NCBI GenBank assembly: GCA_003558125.1
Contig: PWMQ01000097.1
Location: forward strand, 1 to 64,000
Reading direction: 5' to 3'
Origin: Natronospira sp.
GTDB taxonomy: Bacteria; Pseudomonadota; Gammaproteobacteria; Natronospirales; Natronospiraceae
DNA: 64,000 bases
Position 1 is the first letter of the stretch. The number at the start of each line of letters is the position of its first letter. The notes under the pieces were generated by a model that was given only the letters and a program-made list of their open reading frames with translations, did no database searches and was not told the DNA's origin. This document shows, one piece after another, positions 34,138-43,001 of this stretch. The translations under genes were made by a program, and so were the position numbers.

Positions 34138-36302
34138 CACGCATGCGTGCGAACGATGCGCAGGACCTCGGGCATGGCGCGGATGGAGCGCATGATGGTG
34201 GCCAGGTGCTTGCGGTCACGAACGTTGAACACGAAATGCAGGGTCGTATGAGCGCCATCGCGCTCCTGAACGTCCACATGCTCGATATTGGAGCCTTCTT
34301 CCGACATGGTGGCGGCAACCGAGGCCAGAACGCCGCGCTTGTTCTCCACGTCCACTTTCACATCCACGGAGAAGTCCCGCGCCAGTCCCTTCTCCCACTG
34401 GATCTCGACCCACTTGTCGGGATCGTTGCTGTATTCATTGAGGTTGGTGCAATCATCCCGATGCACCACGATGCCACGGCCCTGACTGAGATAGCCGACG
34501 ATGGGGTCACCGGGAATGGGATAGCAACAGCGGGCCAGTGTCACCACCATGCCCTCGGTACCGCTGATGGTCAGGGGGCCACTGCTGCCCGCCGGCGCTT
34601 CACCCAGTTCTTCGTCCGGGAGCAGTCGACGGGCGACGATGGGCCCGACCCGCTGGCCCAGGCCGATTTGCTCATAGAGCTCTTCGGCATCTTCCATGTG
34701 AAACTCTTTCAGCAAGGCATTGAAGCGGGAACGGGGGATCTGGCGCAACTTGAAGCCCAGTTCGCCCAGGGCCCGCTCAAGCAGACGCCGTCCCATCTCC
34801 ACCGCTTCTTCCTGATGGACATTTTTCAAGTAATGACGGATGGCGGCCCGCGCCTTGGCGCTCACCACAAAGTTGAGCCAGGCCGGATTGGGTCGGGCAT
34901 TCTCGGCGGTAATGATCTCCACGGTCTGACCATTCACCAGCCGGGTCCGCAGCGGTGCCAGACGGCGGTTGATCTTGACAGCCACACAGGCATTACCCAC
35001 ATCGGTATGCACGGCATAGGCGAAGTCCACTGCCGTGGCACCCCGCGGCAGACGCCGGATATCACCCCGGGGCGTGAACACATAGACCTCGTCGGGGAAC
35101 AGGTCGACCTTGACGTTTTCCAGAAACTCCATGGAGTTGCCGGAACCCTTCTGCATTTCCAGCACGCCCTTGAGCCACTCCCGGGCCCGGATTTCCTCCG
35201 GCGCGGAAAGCCCCTCCTTGTCGGCCCCCTTGTAGAGCCAGTGAGCGGCAATCCCGGATTCGGCAATGCGATCCATCTCATGGGTGCGGATCTGAACCTC
35301 GATGGGCACACCGTGAGGACCGAACAGCGTGGTGTGAAGGGACTGATAACCGTTGGCCTTGGGGATGGCGATATAGTCCTTGAAGCGCCCCGGCACCGGC
35401 TTGTAGACGTTGTGGACAATACCGAGCACCCGATAACAGGTATCCACCTTGTCCACCGTTACCCGAAAGCCGTAGACATCCAGCACATCCGTCAATGACA
35501 GACGCTTCTTCCGCATCTTTTGATAGATGCTGTAGATATGCTTCTCGCGGCTTCCCACCTCGGCGGAAATATTCTCGGCAACCAGGGCCTCGCCAAAAGC
35601 GCGATTGATGCGTCGGAAGATTTCTTTCTGGTTTCCCCGCACCCGCCGCAGATGTCGGCTGATGACACGGTAGCGGGTGGGATGAAAGGATTTGAAACCC
35701 AGGTCTTCCAGTTCCAGGCGGATGGCATTGATGCCCAGTCGCCCGGCAATGGGGGCATAGATTTCCAGCGTTTCCCGGGCGATGCGGCGACGCTTGGCCG
35801 GCGGCATGACGCCCAGGGTGCGCATGTTGTGGAGGCGGTCGGCCAGCTTGACCAGAATGACGCGGATATCCTCCACCATGGCCAGGAGCATCTTGCGGAA
35901 ATTCTCCGCCTGCGCCTCGGCCTTGGAGCGGAAACGGATCTGGGTCAGTTTGCTGACCCCATCCACCAACTGGGCCACGTCCTCACCGAATCGCTCGGCG
36001 ATTTCTTCCTTGGCGGTGGGGGTATCCTCGATGACGTCGTGGAGAATGGCGGCGATCAGGGTCTTATAGTCCATCCGCAGTTCGGACAGAATCCCCGCCA
36101 CCGCCACCGGATGGGAGATATAAGGCTCGCCGGTCAGGCGCCGCTGCCCCTCATGGGCCTCGGCACCGAACTGGAAGGCCTGCTCCACCGTTTCCACCTG
36201 ATCCTCGGGCAGATAGCTTCGCAGGCGGCCCAGCAGATCGTCGATGCCCACCGCCCGCCGAGCCCGGCGACTCGAGACATATTTGGCGGCGGCATCACTC
36301 AT
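34137..36302 (-). CDS. spoT: Bifunctional (p)ppGpp synthetase/hydrolase SpoT
   Basis: Controls the alarmone (p)ppGpp. The 721-aa protein has an intact HD hydrolase (SHPVAVAG and HDVIEDT, with H88, D89, E92, D93) and a synthetase region (IYQKMRKKRLSLTDVLDVYG, GYQSLHTTLFGP, EVQIRTHEMDRIAE). A TGS domain (VYVFTPRGDIRRLPRGATAV), a helical/zinc-finger region and a C-terminal ACT domain follow. Both activities look preserved on motif grounds. The start at 36302 has CAGGAG upstream and lies just beyond rpoZ, in the usual gmk-rpoZ-spoT order. Confidence 0.96.
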   Translation of the reverse strand: MSDAAAKYVSSRRARRAVGIDDLLGRLRSYLPEDQVETVEQAFQFGAEAHEGQRRLTGEPYISHPVAVAGILSELRMDYKTLIAAILHDVIEDTPTAKEEIAERFGEDVAQLVDGVSKLTQIRFRSKAEAQAENFRKMLLAMVEDIRVILVKLADRLHNMRTLGVMPPAKRRRIARETLEIYAPIAGRLGINAIRLELEDLGFKSFHPTRYRVISRHLRRVRGNQKEIFRRINRAFGEALVAENISAEVGSREKHIYSIYQKMRKKRLSLTDVLDVYGFRVTVDKVDTCYRVLGIVHNVYKPVPGRFKDYIAIPKANGYQSLHTTLFGPHGVPIEVQIRTHEMDRIAESGIAAHWLYKGADKEGLSAPEEIRAREWLKGVLEMQKGSGNSMEFLENVKVDLFPDEVYVFTPRGDIRRLPRGATAVDFAYAVHTDVGNACVAVKINRRLAPLRTRLVNGQTVEIITAENARPNPAWLNFVVSAKARAAIRHYLKNVHQEEAVEMGRRLLERALGELGFKLRQIPRSRFNALLKEFHMEDAEELYEQIGLGQRVGPIVARRLLPDEELGEAPAGSSGPLTISGTEGMVVTLARCCYPIPGDPIVGYLSQGRGIVVHRDDCTNLNEYSNDPDKWVEIQWEKGLARDFSVDVKVDVENKRGVLASVAATMSEEGSNIEHVDVQERDGAHTTLHFVFNVRDRKHLATIMRSIRAMPEVLRIVRTHA

Positions 36303-36327
36303 TCCGGCACTCCTGTCGGCAGATGGA

Positions 36328-36630
36328 TCAGTGACTGGCGTCCTGGTCCCCCTGCTTGGCTGCCGCCTCACTGGCTTCCTCGGCGGCTGCGGCGGCTTCG
36401 GCGGCCATGGCCTCACTGGCCTCGCGGGCTTCCTGCTCTTCCAGCATTTCCCGATCCACCAGGCCGTCGGCAATCTCGCGCAGGGCGACTACCGTGGGCT
36501 TGTCATTTTCCAACGGCAACAGGGCATCGGCGCCCCGCTCCAGCTGACGGGCACGCTTGGTGGCCAGCAGCACCAGTTCGAATTGGTTGCTGCACTTCTC
36601 AATACAATCTTCAATGGTTACTCGAGCCAT
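36328..36630 (-). CDS. rpoZ: RNA polymerase omega subunit
   Basis: A small subunit that helps assemble RNA polymerase and forms part of a ppGpp site. The 100-aa protein starts [20 protein letters not shown] and has the conserved ATKRARQL and [13 protein letters not shown] segments. The C-terminal tail is rich in alanine and glutamate ([20 protein letters not shown]), as often seen in high-G+C relatives. It has a GAAGAGG ribosome site. Confidence 0.95.
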   Translation of the reverse strand: MARVTIEDCIEKCSNQFELVLLATKRARQLERGADALLPLENDKPTVVALREIADGLVDREMLEEQEAREASEAMAAEAAAAAEEASEAAAKQGDQDASH

Positions 36631-36782
36631 GTCGTCCTCTTCTCTCGGCTGATTGTCAGAGCCCTCAGGTCAATCCAAGCATCCATGATGCTAAGACTCT
36701 GTGTCTACACTAAAAGTTTAGGGCAGTCCCGGATGAAACCAAGTCTGCCGCGACAGATGGGCGGCGCGGCGGCCGCCCGGAT

Positions 36783-37409
36783 TCAGGCTGGCGTGTCCGC
36801 CAGCAGGCGGTCGGCCAGCGACCGCACGGCCTCACGATCCGCCTCCAGACCCTCCCCACGGCCATGAATCAGGCCGCGCAGGTCTTGCAGGGCACGATCA
36901 AAATCATCGTTGATGATCGCATAATCGAAATTCGACCATTGCAATAATTCGGCATGAGCCTCGCGCAGACGCCGTTCGATAACCGCATCGCTGTCAGTCC
37001 CGCGTCCCCGCAGCCGACTTTCCAGCTCTTCGCGGGACGGCGGCAGGATAAAAATGCTACGAGCTTCGGGCATCATGCGCCGGACCTGCTCCGCACCCTG
37101 CCAGTCGATCTCCAGCAGGACGCTGCAACCACTCTCCAGCTCACGCTCCACCTGGGCGCGGGCGGTGCCATAGCGATTGCCGAAGACCTGGGCATGCTCC
37201 AGAAATTCACCGCCCTCGATCATCTCCCGGAATCGGGCCTCGTCAACAAAGCAGTAGTCCTCACCATCCACTTCCCCTTCCCGCGGCGGGCGGGTGGTGT
37301 AGGAAATGGAAAAACGCAGCCCGGCTTCGCGGTCCATCAGCGCCCGCACCAAGGAGGTCTTGCCCGCCCCCGAGGGGGCGCTCACTACCCAGAGATTGCC
37401 CCTAGCCAT
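36783..37409 (-). CDS. gmk: Guanylate kinase
   Basis: Phosphorylates GMP to GDP. The 208-aa product has the P-loop SAPSGAGKTSLV, FSISYTTRPPREGEVDG, FLEHAQVFGNRYGTA, LLEIDWQGAEQVR and FILPPSREELESRLRGRGTD. The ATG at 37409 gives a family-like start (MARGNLWVV); a GTG four codons earlier overlaps the yicC stop (GTGA) and is also possible. It is cotranscribed with yicC. A hairpin GGGCGGC...GCCGCCC directly after its stop (36759-36778) may be a weak terminator or stabiliser. Confidence 0.95.
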   Translation of the reverse strand: MARGNLWVVSAPSGAGKTSLVRALMDREAGLRFSISYTTRPPREGEVDGEDYCFVDEARFREMIEGGEFLEHAQVFGNRYGTARAQVERELESGCSVLLEIDWQGAEQVRRMMPEARSIFILPPSREELESRLRGRGTDSDAVIERRLREAHAELLQWSNFDYAIINDDFDRALQDLRGLIHGRGEGLEADREAVRSLADRLLADTPA

Positions 37410-37417
37410 GCCCGCGT

Positions 37418-38284
37418 TCACTCCACATTCTGAATTTGCTCACGCATCTGCTCGATGGCGACCTTCATCTCCACCGCTGCCGCCGTGGCTTCGCTATCCT
37501 GACTCTTGGAGGCCAGGGTGTTGGCCTCCCGGTTGAATTCCTGCATCAGAAAGTCCAGACGCCGGCCCACCGGCTCGCTGCGTTGCATGGCCTCGCGCAA
37601 CTCGGCCACGTGACTGCCAAGCCGATCCAGCTCTTCGTCCACGTCCAGTTTCTGCGCCACCAGTGCCAGCTCCTGTTCCAGTCGCTGCTCATCGGCCTCG
37701 ATGTCCAGGGTCTCCAGGCGGCGACGGTAGCGTTCCCGCAGCCCGGCCAGCACCGCCGGCACCCGTTCACGCGCCCGATCCACCTGGGCCTCCACCACCT
37801 GACAGCGGCTTTCCAGCATCTCGGCGGTGCGAGCGCCTTCCCGGGCGCGGTAGGCCTTGAGCTCCTCCAGGGCGGCGGCAAGGCCCGTCTGGGCATCACG
37901 GCTCAAGCCCTCGGGATCCGGGCTCGGCCGTCGTACCAGGCCCGGCCACTTGAGCAATTCCCCCAGACTGGGGGGGCGGGCCGTTGGCAGGCGCTCGGCC
38001 ATGGCCGCCACCGCCCGGGTCAGATCGTCCGCAACCGCCGTATCCAGCTCCAGACCGGCAGTCTCGGCTTCACCCGTCTCCAGGCGCAAGACCGCATCCA
38101 GCTTGCCACGGGCAAGGGCCGCTTCCACTTGCTTGCGGAACTCCCCCTCCGCAGCCCGTAGCGCCTCCGGCAGGCGAAAGCTGGTTTCCAGGTAGCGATG
38201 ATTGACGCTGCGCAGCTCCCATACCAGGAAACCCGCGTCACTGCGGGTTTCGCTGCGCGCAAAACCGGTCATACTGTTGAGCAT
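37418..38284 (-). CDS. yicC: YicC family endoribonuclease
   Basis: The 288-aa protein starts MLNSMTGFARSETRSDAGFL and contains VWELRSVNHRYLETSFRLPE, KQVEAALARGKLD, a central helical region, and the C-terminal GRRLDFLMQEFNREANTLASKSQD. All of these are signatures of the YicC stress-induced family, now known to include an endoribonuclease. The start at 38284 has GGGGG upstream; the ATG at 38272 (MTGFAR) is an alternative. Divergent from the phosphatase gene, as in many gammaproteobacterial yicC-rph regions. Confidence 0.92.
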   Translation of the reverse strand: MLNSMTGFARSETRSDAGFLVWELRSVNHRYLETSFRLPEALRAAEGEFRKQVEAALARGKLDAVLRLETGEAETAGLELDTAVADDLTRAVAAMAERLPTARPPSLGELLKWPGLVRRPSPDPEGLSRDAQTGLAAALEELKAYRAREGARTAEMLESRCQVVEAQVDRARERVPAVLAGLRERYRRRLETLDIEADEQRLEQELALVAQKLDVDEELDRLGSHVAELREAMQRSEPVGRRLDFLMQEFNREANTLASKSQDSEATAAAVEMKVAIEQMREQIQNVE

Positions 38285-38461
38285 GGACAGGCCCCCTGGG
38301 CACCGAACGTAACAGCCCGGCGCGGCGGGCTTGATACAATAGGCAATTTCGTGGAGAAACCGGGCATTATACGCCAGCGCGGGCGGCCAGACCATGCGCT
38401 CCGCCGGGGCGGAGTGGCCTGATGGATCCGGGGCCTGCGGCCAGTATCAGCAGAAAGGGCA

Positions 38462-39211
38462 ATGTCCTTGGAAATCGAGACCGCCGATGTGACCCGAACC
38501 GGGCATCGCAAGAGCAATCAGGACCGCTACACCCTGATGGTGGGTGACCGGGCGGTCATGCTGGGCGTGGCCGACGGCATGGGCGGCCACCAGGACGGCG
38601 CCCTGGCGGCCGAAACGGCCGTGCGCGCCTGGACAGCGGCATTCAAGTCTTCCGGGAAACTGGTGCGTGCACCGGTCAAGTTTCTGGAGAACGCCATGCA
38701 CCGGGCCCATCGCAAGGTGGAAGAGCTGGCCGCGGGCCTCAGCATTGATCAGGCCCCGCGGACCACCGGCGTATTGGCCCTGCTCAGTCGCGACACGGTG
38801 CGCTGGGTGCACGCCGGGGACAGCCGCGCCTATCTGTTCCGGGACGGCCGGATCCGCAGACGCAGCCGGGACCATAGCGTGGTTGACGAACTGCTGACCC
38901 GGGGGCAGATCAGCGATGAAGAAGCCCAGGCCCACCCCATGCGTCATCTGGTGGACTCCTGCCTGGGCGGCCCCGAAGGGGAACCGGCCTTGCGACTGAG
39001 GCGCCGCCTGCGGCTCAGGCCCCAGGATGTGGTGCTGCTCTGCAGTGACGGCTTCTGGGGGGCGCTGGACATGGAGATGGTCGCCGACCGCCTGTGCGCG
39101 GCGGAGGATCTGGATGCCTGCCTGAACGAATTGGCAGCGGAGGCGGAAGCCAACGCGGCCCCGGAAAGCGACAATATCACCGCCGTCGCTGTGCGCTGGC
39201 ACGGCGAATAA
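38462..39211 (+). CDS. PP2C-type serine/threonine protein phosphatase
   Basis: A metal-dependent phosphatase of 249 aa. It has the PP2C motifs TGHRKSNQDRYTLM, LGVADGMGGHQDGALAA (metal aspartate), WVHAGDSRAYLFRDGRI, SRDHSVVDELL, VVLLCSDGFWGALD and ESDNITAVAVRW. In related bacteria such genes often sit beside a Hanks-type kinase in the yicC-rph interval; here no kinase is present, so its substrate is unknown. AGAAAGGG before the ATG decides the start. It runs in the same direction as rph. Confidence 0.92.
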   Translation: MSLEIETADVTRTGHRKSNQDRYTLMVGDRAVMLGVADGMGGHQDGALAAETAVRAWTAAFKSSGKLVRAPVKFLENAMHRAHRKVEELAAGLSIDQAPRTTGVLALLSRDTVRWVHAGDSRAYLFRDGRIRRRSRDHSVVDELLTRGQISDEEAQAHPMRHLVDSCLGGPEGEPALRLRRRLRLRPQDVVLLCSDGFWGALDMEMVADRLCAAEDLDACLNELAAEAEANAAPESDNITAVAVRWHGE

Positions 39212-39261
39212 GCACGTGAAGCATCAACGTAATGGACACACGCAATCACCAGGAGTAGTCA

Positions 39262-39984
39262 ATGCGACATGACGGCCGCACAGCCGATCAGCTCAGGCCC
39301 ATCAGTCTGACACGCCATTTCACCATGCACGCCGAAGGCTCGGTACTGTCCACATTCGGTAACACGCAGGTCATCTGCACCGCCAGTGTCAGCGAGCGGG
39401 TTCCGGGCTTTCTCCGGGGCAGCGGTCGCGGCTGGGTCACCGCTGAGTACGGCATGCTGCCCCGCGCCACCGGCAGCCGCAGTGACCGGGAGGCGGCCCG
39501 TGGCAAGCAGGGCGGGCGCACCCTGGAGATTCAGCGCCTGATCGGGCGTTCCCTGCGGGCGGTCATGGACCTGGAGGCCCTGGGTGAGCGGGCCATTATC
39601 CTCGACTGCGATGTGCTGCAGGCCGATGGTGGCACCCGTACCGCCGCCATAACAGGCGCCTGGGTGGCATTGAAAGACGCCGTCAACACACTGCTGGAAA
39701 ACGGGGCGCTGAAGCGAAACCCCATGCACGGCCAGGTTGCCGCCGTATCCACCGGCATCGTTGACGGCCACCCGGTGCTGGACCTGGACTACCCGGAAGA
39801 TTCCGGCGCGGAAACCGATCTCAATGTGGTCATGAACGAGGCCGGTGCCTTCATCGAAGTGCAGGGCACGGCCGAAGGCCACGCCTTTCGCCGCGGCGAG
39901 CTGGACGCCATGCTCGACCTGGCCGACAAGGGGATTCGAGAACTGCAGGAACACCAGCGCCAGGCGCTGGAACAGGCCTCCTGA
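39262..39984 (+). CDS. rph: Ribonuclease PH
   Basis: Trims tRNA 3' ends phosphorolytically. The 240-aa protein has [77 protein letters not shown] and the active-site [15 protein letters not shown]. Full length, unlike the frameshifted rph of E. coli K-12. It has an AGGAG ribosome site and is followed after 25 bases by rdgB. Confidence 0.96.
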   Translation: MRHDGRTADQLRPISLTRHFTMHAEGSVLSTFGNTQVICTASVSERVPGFLRGSGRGWVTAEYGMLPRATGSRSDREAARGKQGGRTLEIQRLIGRSLRAVMDLEALGERAIILDCDVLQADGGTRTAAITGAWVALKDAVNTLLENGALKRNPMHGQVAAVSTGIVDGHPVLDLDYPEDSGAETDLNVVMNEAGAFIEVQGTAEGHAFRRGELDAMLDLADKGIRELQEHQRQALEQAS

Positions 39985-40009
39985 CAAGCAAGGGTGGACG
40001 AGGTTTTTC

Positions 40010-40615
40010 ATGGCGATTCGTGAACTGGTCCTGGCCAGCAACAATCAGGGCAAACTGGGTGAGCTGAAGGGGATGCTGGAAGGCTTCGGCATCCAGGTCA
40101 TGGCGCAATCGGACTTTCAGACACCCGAGGCCGACGAGACCGCCGCTACCTTCCTGGAAAACGCCCTGATCAAGGCGCGCAATGCCACCGCCTACAGTGG
40201 TCGACCGGCGCTCGCCGATGACTCCGGGCTGTGCGTGGATTACCTGGACGGCGCGCCCGGCGTCCGTTCCGCCCGCTATGCTGGCCCCGATGCCAGCGAC
40301 AGCGACAATGTCCAGCGGCTGCTCCAGGCCCTGGACGGGGTCCCCGCCGATGGCCGACAGGCACGATTTGTCTGCGTGATGGCCCTGCTCCGAGATGTGA
40401 ACGACCCGCTGCCGCTGATTGCCCAGGCGGAATGGCAGGGGCGAATCATCGAGCAGCCGCGGGGGGATGGTGGCTTCGGCTATGATCCGGTCTTTCTCCC
40501 CGACGGCGAGGATCGCACCGCGGCGGAGCTGCCGGCGGCGGAAAAGAACCGGCTCAGCCACCGGGGCCAGGCCCTGGCCCTGCTTCAGCGCCTGCTGCGC
40601 AGCGAAACTGAATGA
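40010..40615 (+). CDS. rdgB: RdgB/HAM1 family non-canonical purine NTP pyrophosphatase
   Basis: Removes dITP and XTP from the nucleotide pool. The 201-aa protein has VLASNNQGKLGELK, TFLENALIKARNA, LADDSGLCVDYLDGAPGVRS, GFGYDPVFL and KNRLSHRGQAL, the full family set. The start at 40010 has GAGG upstream; longer in-frame extensions overlap rph. The TGA stop overlaps the hemW ATG (ATGA). Confidence 0.95.
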   Translation: MAIRELVLASNNQGKLGELKGMLEGFGIQVMAQSDFQTPEADETAATFLENALIKARNATAYSGRPALADDSGLCVDYLDGAPGVRSARYAGPDASDSDNVQRLLQALDGVPADGRQARFVCVMALLRDVNDPLPLIAQAEWQGRIIEQPRGDGGFGYDPVFLPDGEDRTAAELPAAEKNRLSHRGQALALLQRLLRSETE

Positions 40616-41811
40616 GTAATATTTCTGCCCCCCAGCGTGCCAACGATATGACGGCGCCTTTCAATCCGCCCCTGGGCCTCTACATTCACCTGCCCTGGTG
40701 TGAGCGCAAATGTCCCTATTGCGATTTCAATTCCCACGCCTTGAGCGGCCCGGTGCCGGAAGCGGACTATGTCGCGGCACTTGAAGCGGACCTTGGCCTG
40801 GAGGCCGACCGAGCCGGTGGGCGGCGAATCGAGAGTGTTTTCATTGGCGGCGGCACGCCCAGCCTGTTTTCGGGCAAGGCGATCGGCAGCGTGCTTGAAG
40901 CGGTGGACCGACGAATCGGTCTGGCGCAGTCGGCGGAAATCACCCTTGAAGCCAATCCGGGCAGTGCCGAAGCCGCCCGCTTTCGCGATTTTCGCCAGGT
41001 GGGGGTCAATCGCCTGTCCATCGGTGTGCAGAGCTTCAATGATCAGCAACTGCAAGCCATCGGCCGAATCCATTCCGCCGAGCAGGCGCGGAAAGCGGTA
41101 GACGCCGCCCGCGCGGCCTGTATCGAGCGGTTGAATCTCGATCTGATGTACGGCTTGCCGGCACAGAGCCCGGAGGCGGCGGTGGCCGACCTGGAAGCCG
41201 CCCTGGCACTGGCGCCGGACCACCTGTCCCATTATGAGCTCACCCTTGAACCCAACACCGTCTTCCACAGCCAGCCGCCGGCCCTGCCGGATGAAGATCA
41301 GCGCTGGGACATGCTGCAGGCCTGCAGCGAGCGGATGAAGTCCGCCGGCCTGGAGCGCTACGAGATCTCCGCCTGGGCCCGCCCCGGCTCGGCCTGCCGG
41401 CACAACCTCAATTACTGGCAGTTCGGCGACTATCTCGCCATTGGCGCCGGCGCCCACGGCAAGGTCAGTGATGGTCACGAGATATGGCGTTATCGCAAGC
41501 ACCGGGTACCACAACGCTTCATGAGTCTGACTGCGGGCGCGGGGGCCGAGGTATCTCGCCACGCCCTGTCCACCGACAACCGCTTGTTCGAGTTCATGCT
41601 CAATGCCCTGCGTCTGGTTGACGGCTTCAGTCTCGAGCTGTTCCGGGAGCGAACCGGGCTCGATCCCGATCTGGCCCGCCCGGGTCTGCGCTCCTTGGCG
41701 GCCGACGGCCTGATGGAGACAGATGCCTCCGGTGAGCACTGGCGGCCCAGTGAACGGGGTCTGGATTTGCTCAATGAATGTCAGGCCCGTTTTCTGCCGA
41801 AAGGGACATAA
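40612..41811 (+). CDS. hemW: Radical SAM heme chaperone HemW
   Basis: HemW is related to oxygen-independent coproporphyrinogen oxidase but acts as a heme carrier. The 399-aa protein has the cluster motif WCERKCPYCDFNSH (CxxxCxxC), VFIGGGTPSLFSGKAI, EANPGSAE, GVNRLSIGVQSFN and LDLMYGLPAQS. The absence of the extra N-terminal and C-terminal parts of HemN and the length fit HemW. Its start overlaps the rdgB stop, so the two are translated together. Confidence 0.93.
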   Translation: MSNISAPQRANDMTAPFNPPLGLYIHLPWCERKCPYCDFNSHALSGPVPEADYVAALEADLGLEADRAGGRRIESVFIGGGTPSLFSGKAIGSVLEAVDRRIGLAQSAEITLEANPGSAEAARFRDFRQVGVNRLSIGVQSFNDQQLQAIGRIHSAEQARKAVDAARAACIERLNLDLMYGLPAQSPEAAVADLEAALALAPDHLSHYELTLEPNTVFHSQPPALPDEDQRWDMLQACSERMKSAGLERYEISAWARPGSACRHNLNYWQFGDYLAIGAGAHGKVSDGHEIWRYRKHRVPQRFMSLTAGAGAEVSRHALSTDNRLFEFMLNALRLVDGFSLELFRERTGLDPDLARPGLRSLAADGLMETDASGEHWRPSERGLDLLNECQARFLPKGT

Positions 41812-41815
41812 GCCC

Positions 41816-42007
41816 ATGAGCAGCAAGTTCGCCACCGTCAGCCTGCAATGCCCCTGGTGCCTGGAAGCGGTGGAAATATTCATTGATGCGGATGCGGAAG
41901 CCGGTCAATGGATGGAAGACTGCCCGGTTTGCTGCCACCCCATGAACCTGGAGGCTCAGCCGGACGGCAGCGGGGGCTGGCAAGTGACGGCCGAGCGGGC
42001 CCATTAG
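41816..42007 (+). CDS. CPXCG-type cysteine-rich zinc-ribbon protein
   Basis: A 63-aa protein with two CPxC pairs, QCPWCLEAVEI and DCPVCCHPM, an arrangement that should bind one zinc ion. Acidic residues lie between them (DADAEAGQWMEDC). Small CPXCG-motif proteins like this occur in many Gammaproteobacteria; the role is unknown. The ATG at 41816 has AAGGGA upstream and starts five bases after hemW, so it is likely cotranscribed. Confidence 0.85.
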   Translation: MSSKFATVSLQCPWCLEAVEIFIDADAEAGQWMEDCPVCCHPMNLEAQPDGSGGWQVTAERAH

Positions 42008-42200
42008 GTCCAGCCTTGGCATTTTATTCACATCCTTATCGTCCATTCCGGCGGCCTGAAGATCCTGCGCAGCCTGTGCAGACTGCATTCACTCGGGAAT
42101 GTCAACTGACTGAAATATCAGTGTTTTTTCTGGTGGCCATTTAGTGACCGAAATAAGGAAGGGCTTGCCCGCACGGGCATTTGCGACGGTTTGACCCAGT

Positions 42201-42236
42201 TCTTCCACACAGTTATCCACAGCTTTTGTGGAAAAC
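42201..42236. promoter_or_regulatory. Cluster of DnaA-box-like sites
   Basis: A perfect DnaA box TTATCCACA (42213-42221) is followed by TTTTCCACA on the other strand (42227-42235), and preceded by TCTTCCACA (42201-42209), which differs at one position. They lie in a relatively A+T-rich part of the 425-base gap between the zinc-ribbon gene and rpmE. No dnaA, dnaN or gid genes are near, so this is not clearly an origin. Confidence 0.5.
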
Positions 42237-42335
42237 CGGATTTTCCCTGCCTTGCCGTGGACTTGCCCGCAATAAGTCAAACACCACTCAAGCTAGTGAC
42301 GCTAAGCGCCCGGGGACCGTATATAGCCACAGGCC

Positions 42336-42364
42336 TTGCGGCGGAACGTCGGGAGGTTTAGAAT
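42336..42364 (+). promoter_or_regulatory. Candidate sigma70 promoter of rpmE
   Basis: TTGCGG and TAGAAT are separated by 17 bases, about 69 bases before the rpmE ATG. The -10 and spacing are good; the -35 matches at four positions. Confidence 0.5.
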
Positions 42365-42432
42365 GCCGCGTTTCCAGTTTTCCGGGTGCCGACAACGGTC
42401 TGTGCCCCTGATTCAGCCAGGGTTTCAACGCC

Positions 42433-42642
42433 ATGAAAGCGGATATCCATCCCGAATACAACGAAGTGACGGTGACTTGCAGTTGCGGCAACACCTTCAA
42501 GACCCGGTCCACGCTCGGCAAGGACCTCCAGGTCGAAGTGTGCTCCGCCTGCCACCCCTTCTACACCGGCAAGCAGAAGATCATGGACACCGCCGGCCGC
42601 GTGGACAAGTTCCGCCGCAAGTACGGTCGCAAGTCCGCCTGA
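42433..42642 (+). CDS. rpmE: Ribosomal protein bL31
   Basis: Large-subunit protein bridging the two ribosomal subunits. The 69-aa product begins [20 protein letters not shown] and has [21 protein letters not shown] with the cysteines of the zinc-binding (C+) form. The tail VDKFRRKYG is typical. AGGG about ten bases upstream serves as ribosome site. The C+ form is the zinc-dependent version that many bacteria replace when zinc is scarce; no second, C-minus copy is in the window. Confidence 0.96.
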   Translation: MKADIHPEYNEVTVTCSCGNTFKTRSTLGKDLQVEVCSACHPFYTGKQKIMDTAGRVDKFRRKYGRKSA

Positions 42643-42650
42643 TCCTTTTG

Positions 42651-42677
42651 ACCACCGGGCGCCAGCCGCCCGGTGGT
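42651..42677 (+). terminator. Hairpin downstream of rpmE
   Basis: ACCACCGGGC and GCCCGGTGGT form a ten-base stem with a short loop eight bases beyond the rpmE stop. The following TTGCTTCCT is only weakly T-rich, so termination may be partial. Confidence 0.55.
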
Positions 42678-42687
42678 TGCTTCCTGC

Positions 42688-42717
42688 CTGTCATTCCCAG
42701 CTCATCTGCCCTATAAT
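42688..42717 (+). promoter_or_regulatory. Candidate promoter of gltA
   Basis: A perfect TATAAT at 42712-42717 with CTGTCA 18 bases upstream. If used, it gives a leader of nearly 280 bases before the gltA ATG. Confidence 0.55.
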
Positions 42718-42723
42718 CGGGCG

Positions 42724-43001
42724 CCCGACCCGGGGAGACCTGCGCGCCAGTCGCGCAGACGCTGACGCCCGAGGGTTCCGCACCGCCGACGTGGTTCCCC
42801 TTCGTCATCGATTTCGGCCGGGTCGCGGGGGTGGCACACTGGACGCCTCTGCGTCTTTCTCCATGCGTGCACCCGACAATCGATCCGGGCTCGAACCAGC
42901 AAGCCGCCTTCTTCTTGCGTTTGCGTGCTGAATGCCTGCACGCCGGGCGGCCTGACCGCGCCCAGGATCGGGTACCAGGATTCCACAGGAGCGAGAGAAC
43001 C
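42724..43001 (+). other. Long gltA leader with possible structure
   Basis: The 5' region contains CGACCCGG (42726-42733) complementary to CCGGGTCG (42818-42825). A perfect hairpin lies between them: CTGCGCG (42740-42746), a five-base loop, CGCGCAG (42752-42758). GGGGA near 42732 could alternatively pair with TCCCC at 42796-42800. The in-frame extension of gltA through this region shows no similarity to citrate synthase. I do not recognise a known riboswitch class; some pairing is expected by chance in such G+C-rich sequence. Confidence 0.35.

Noticed and set aside
34143-35498. 451-codon frame opposite spoT
   Set aside because: Antisense shadow of spoT without ribosome site or domain similarity.
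40585-41883. 432-codon frame opposite hemW
   Set aside because: hemW has the cluster-binding motif and correct neighbours; the opposite frame has no family features.
42201-42236. Chromosomal replication origin
   Set aside because: Only one perfect DnaA box and no dnaA, dnaN, rpmH or gidA nearby; kept only as a DnaA-box cluster.
42089-42280. 63-codon minus-strand frame upstream of rpmE
   Set aside because: No ribosome site, overlaps the DnaA-box cluster, no similarity recognised.
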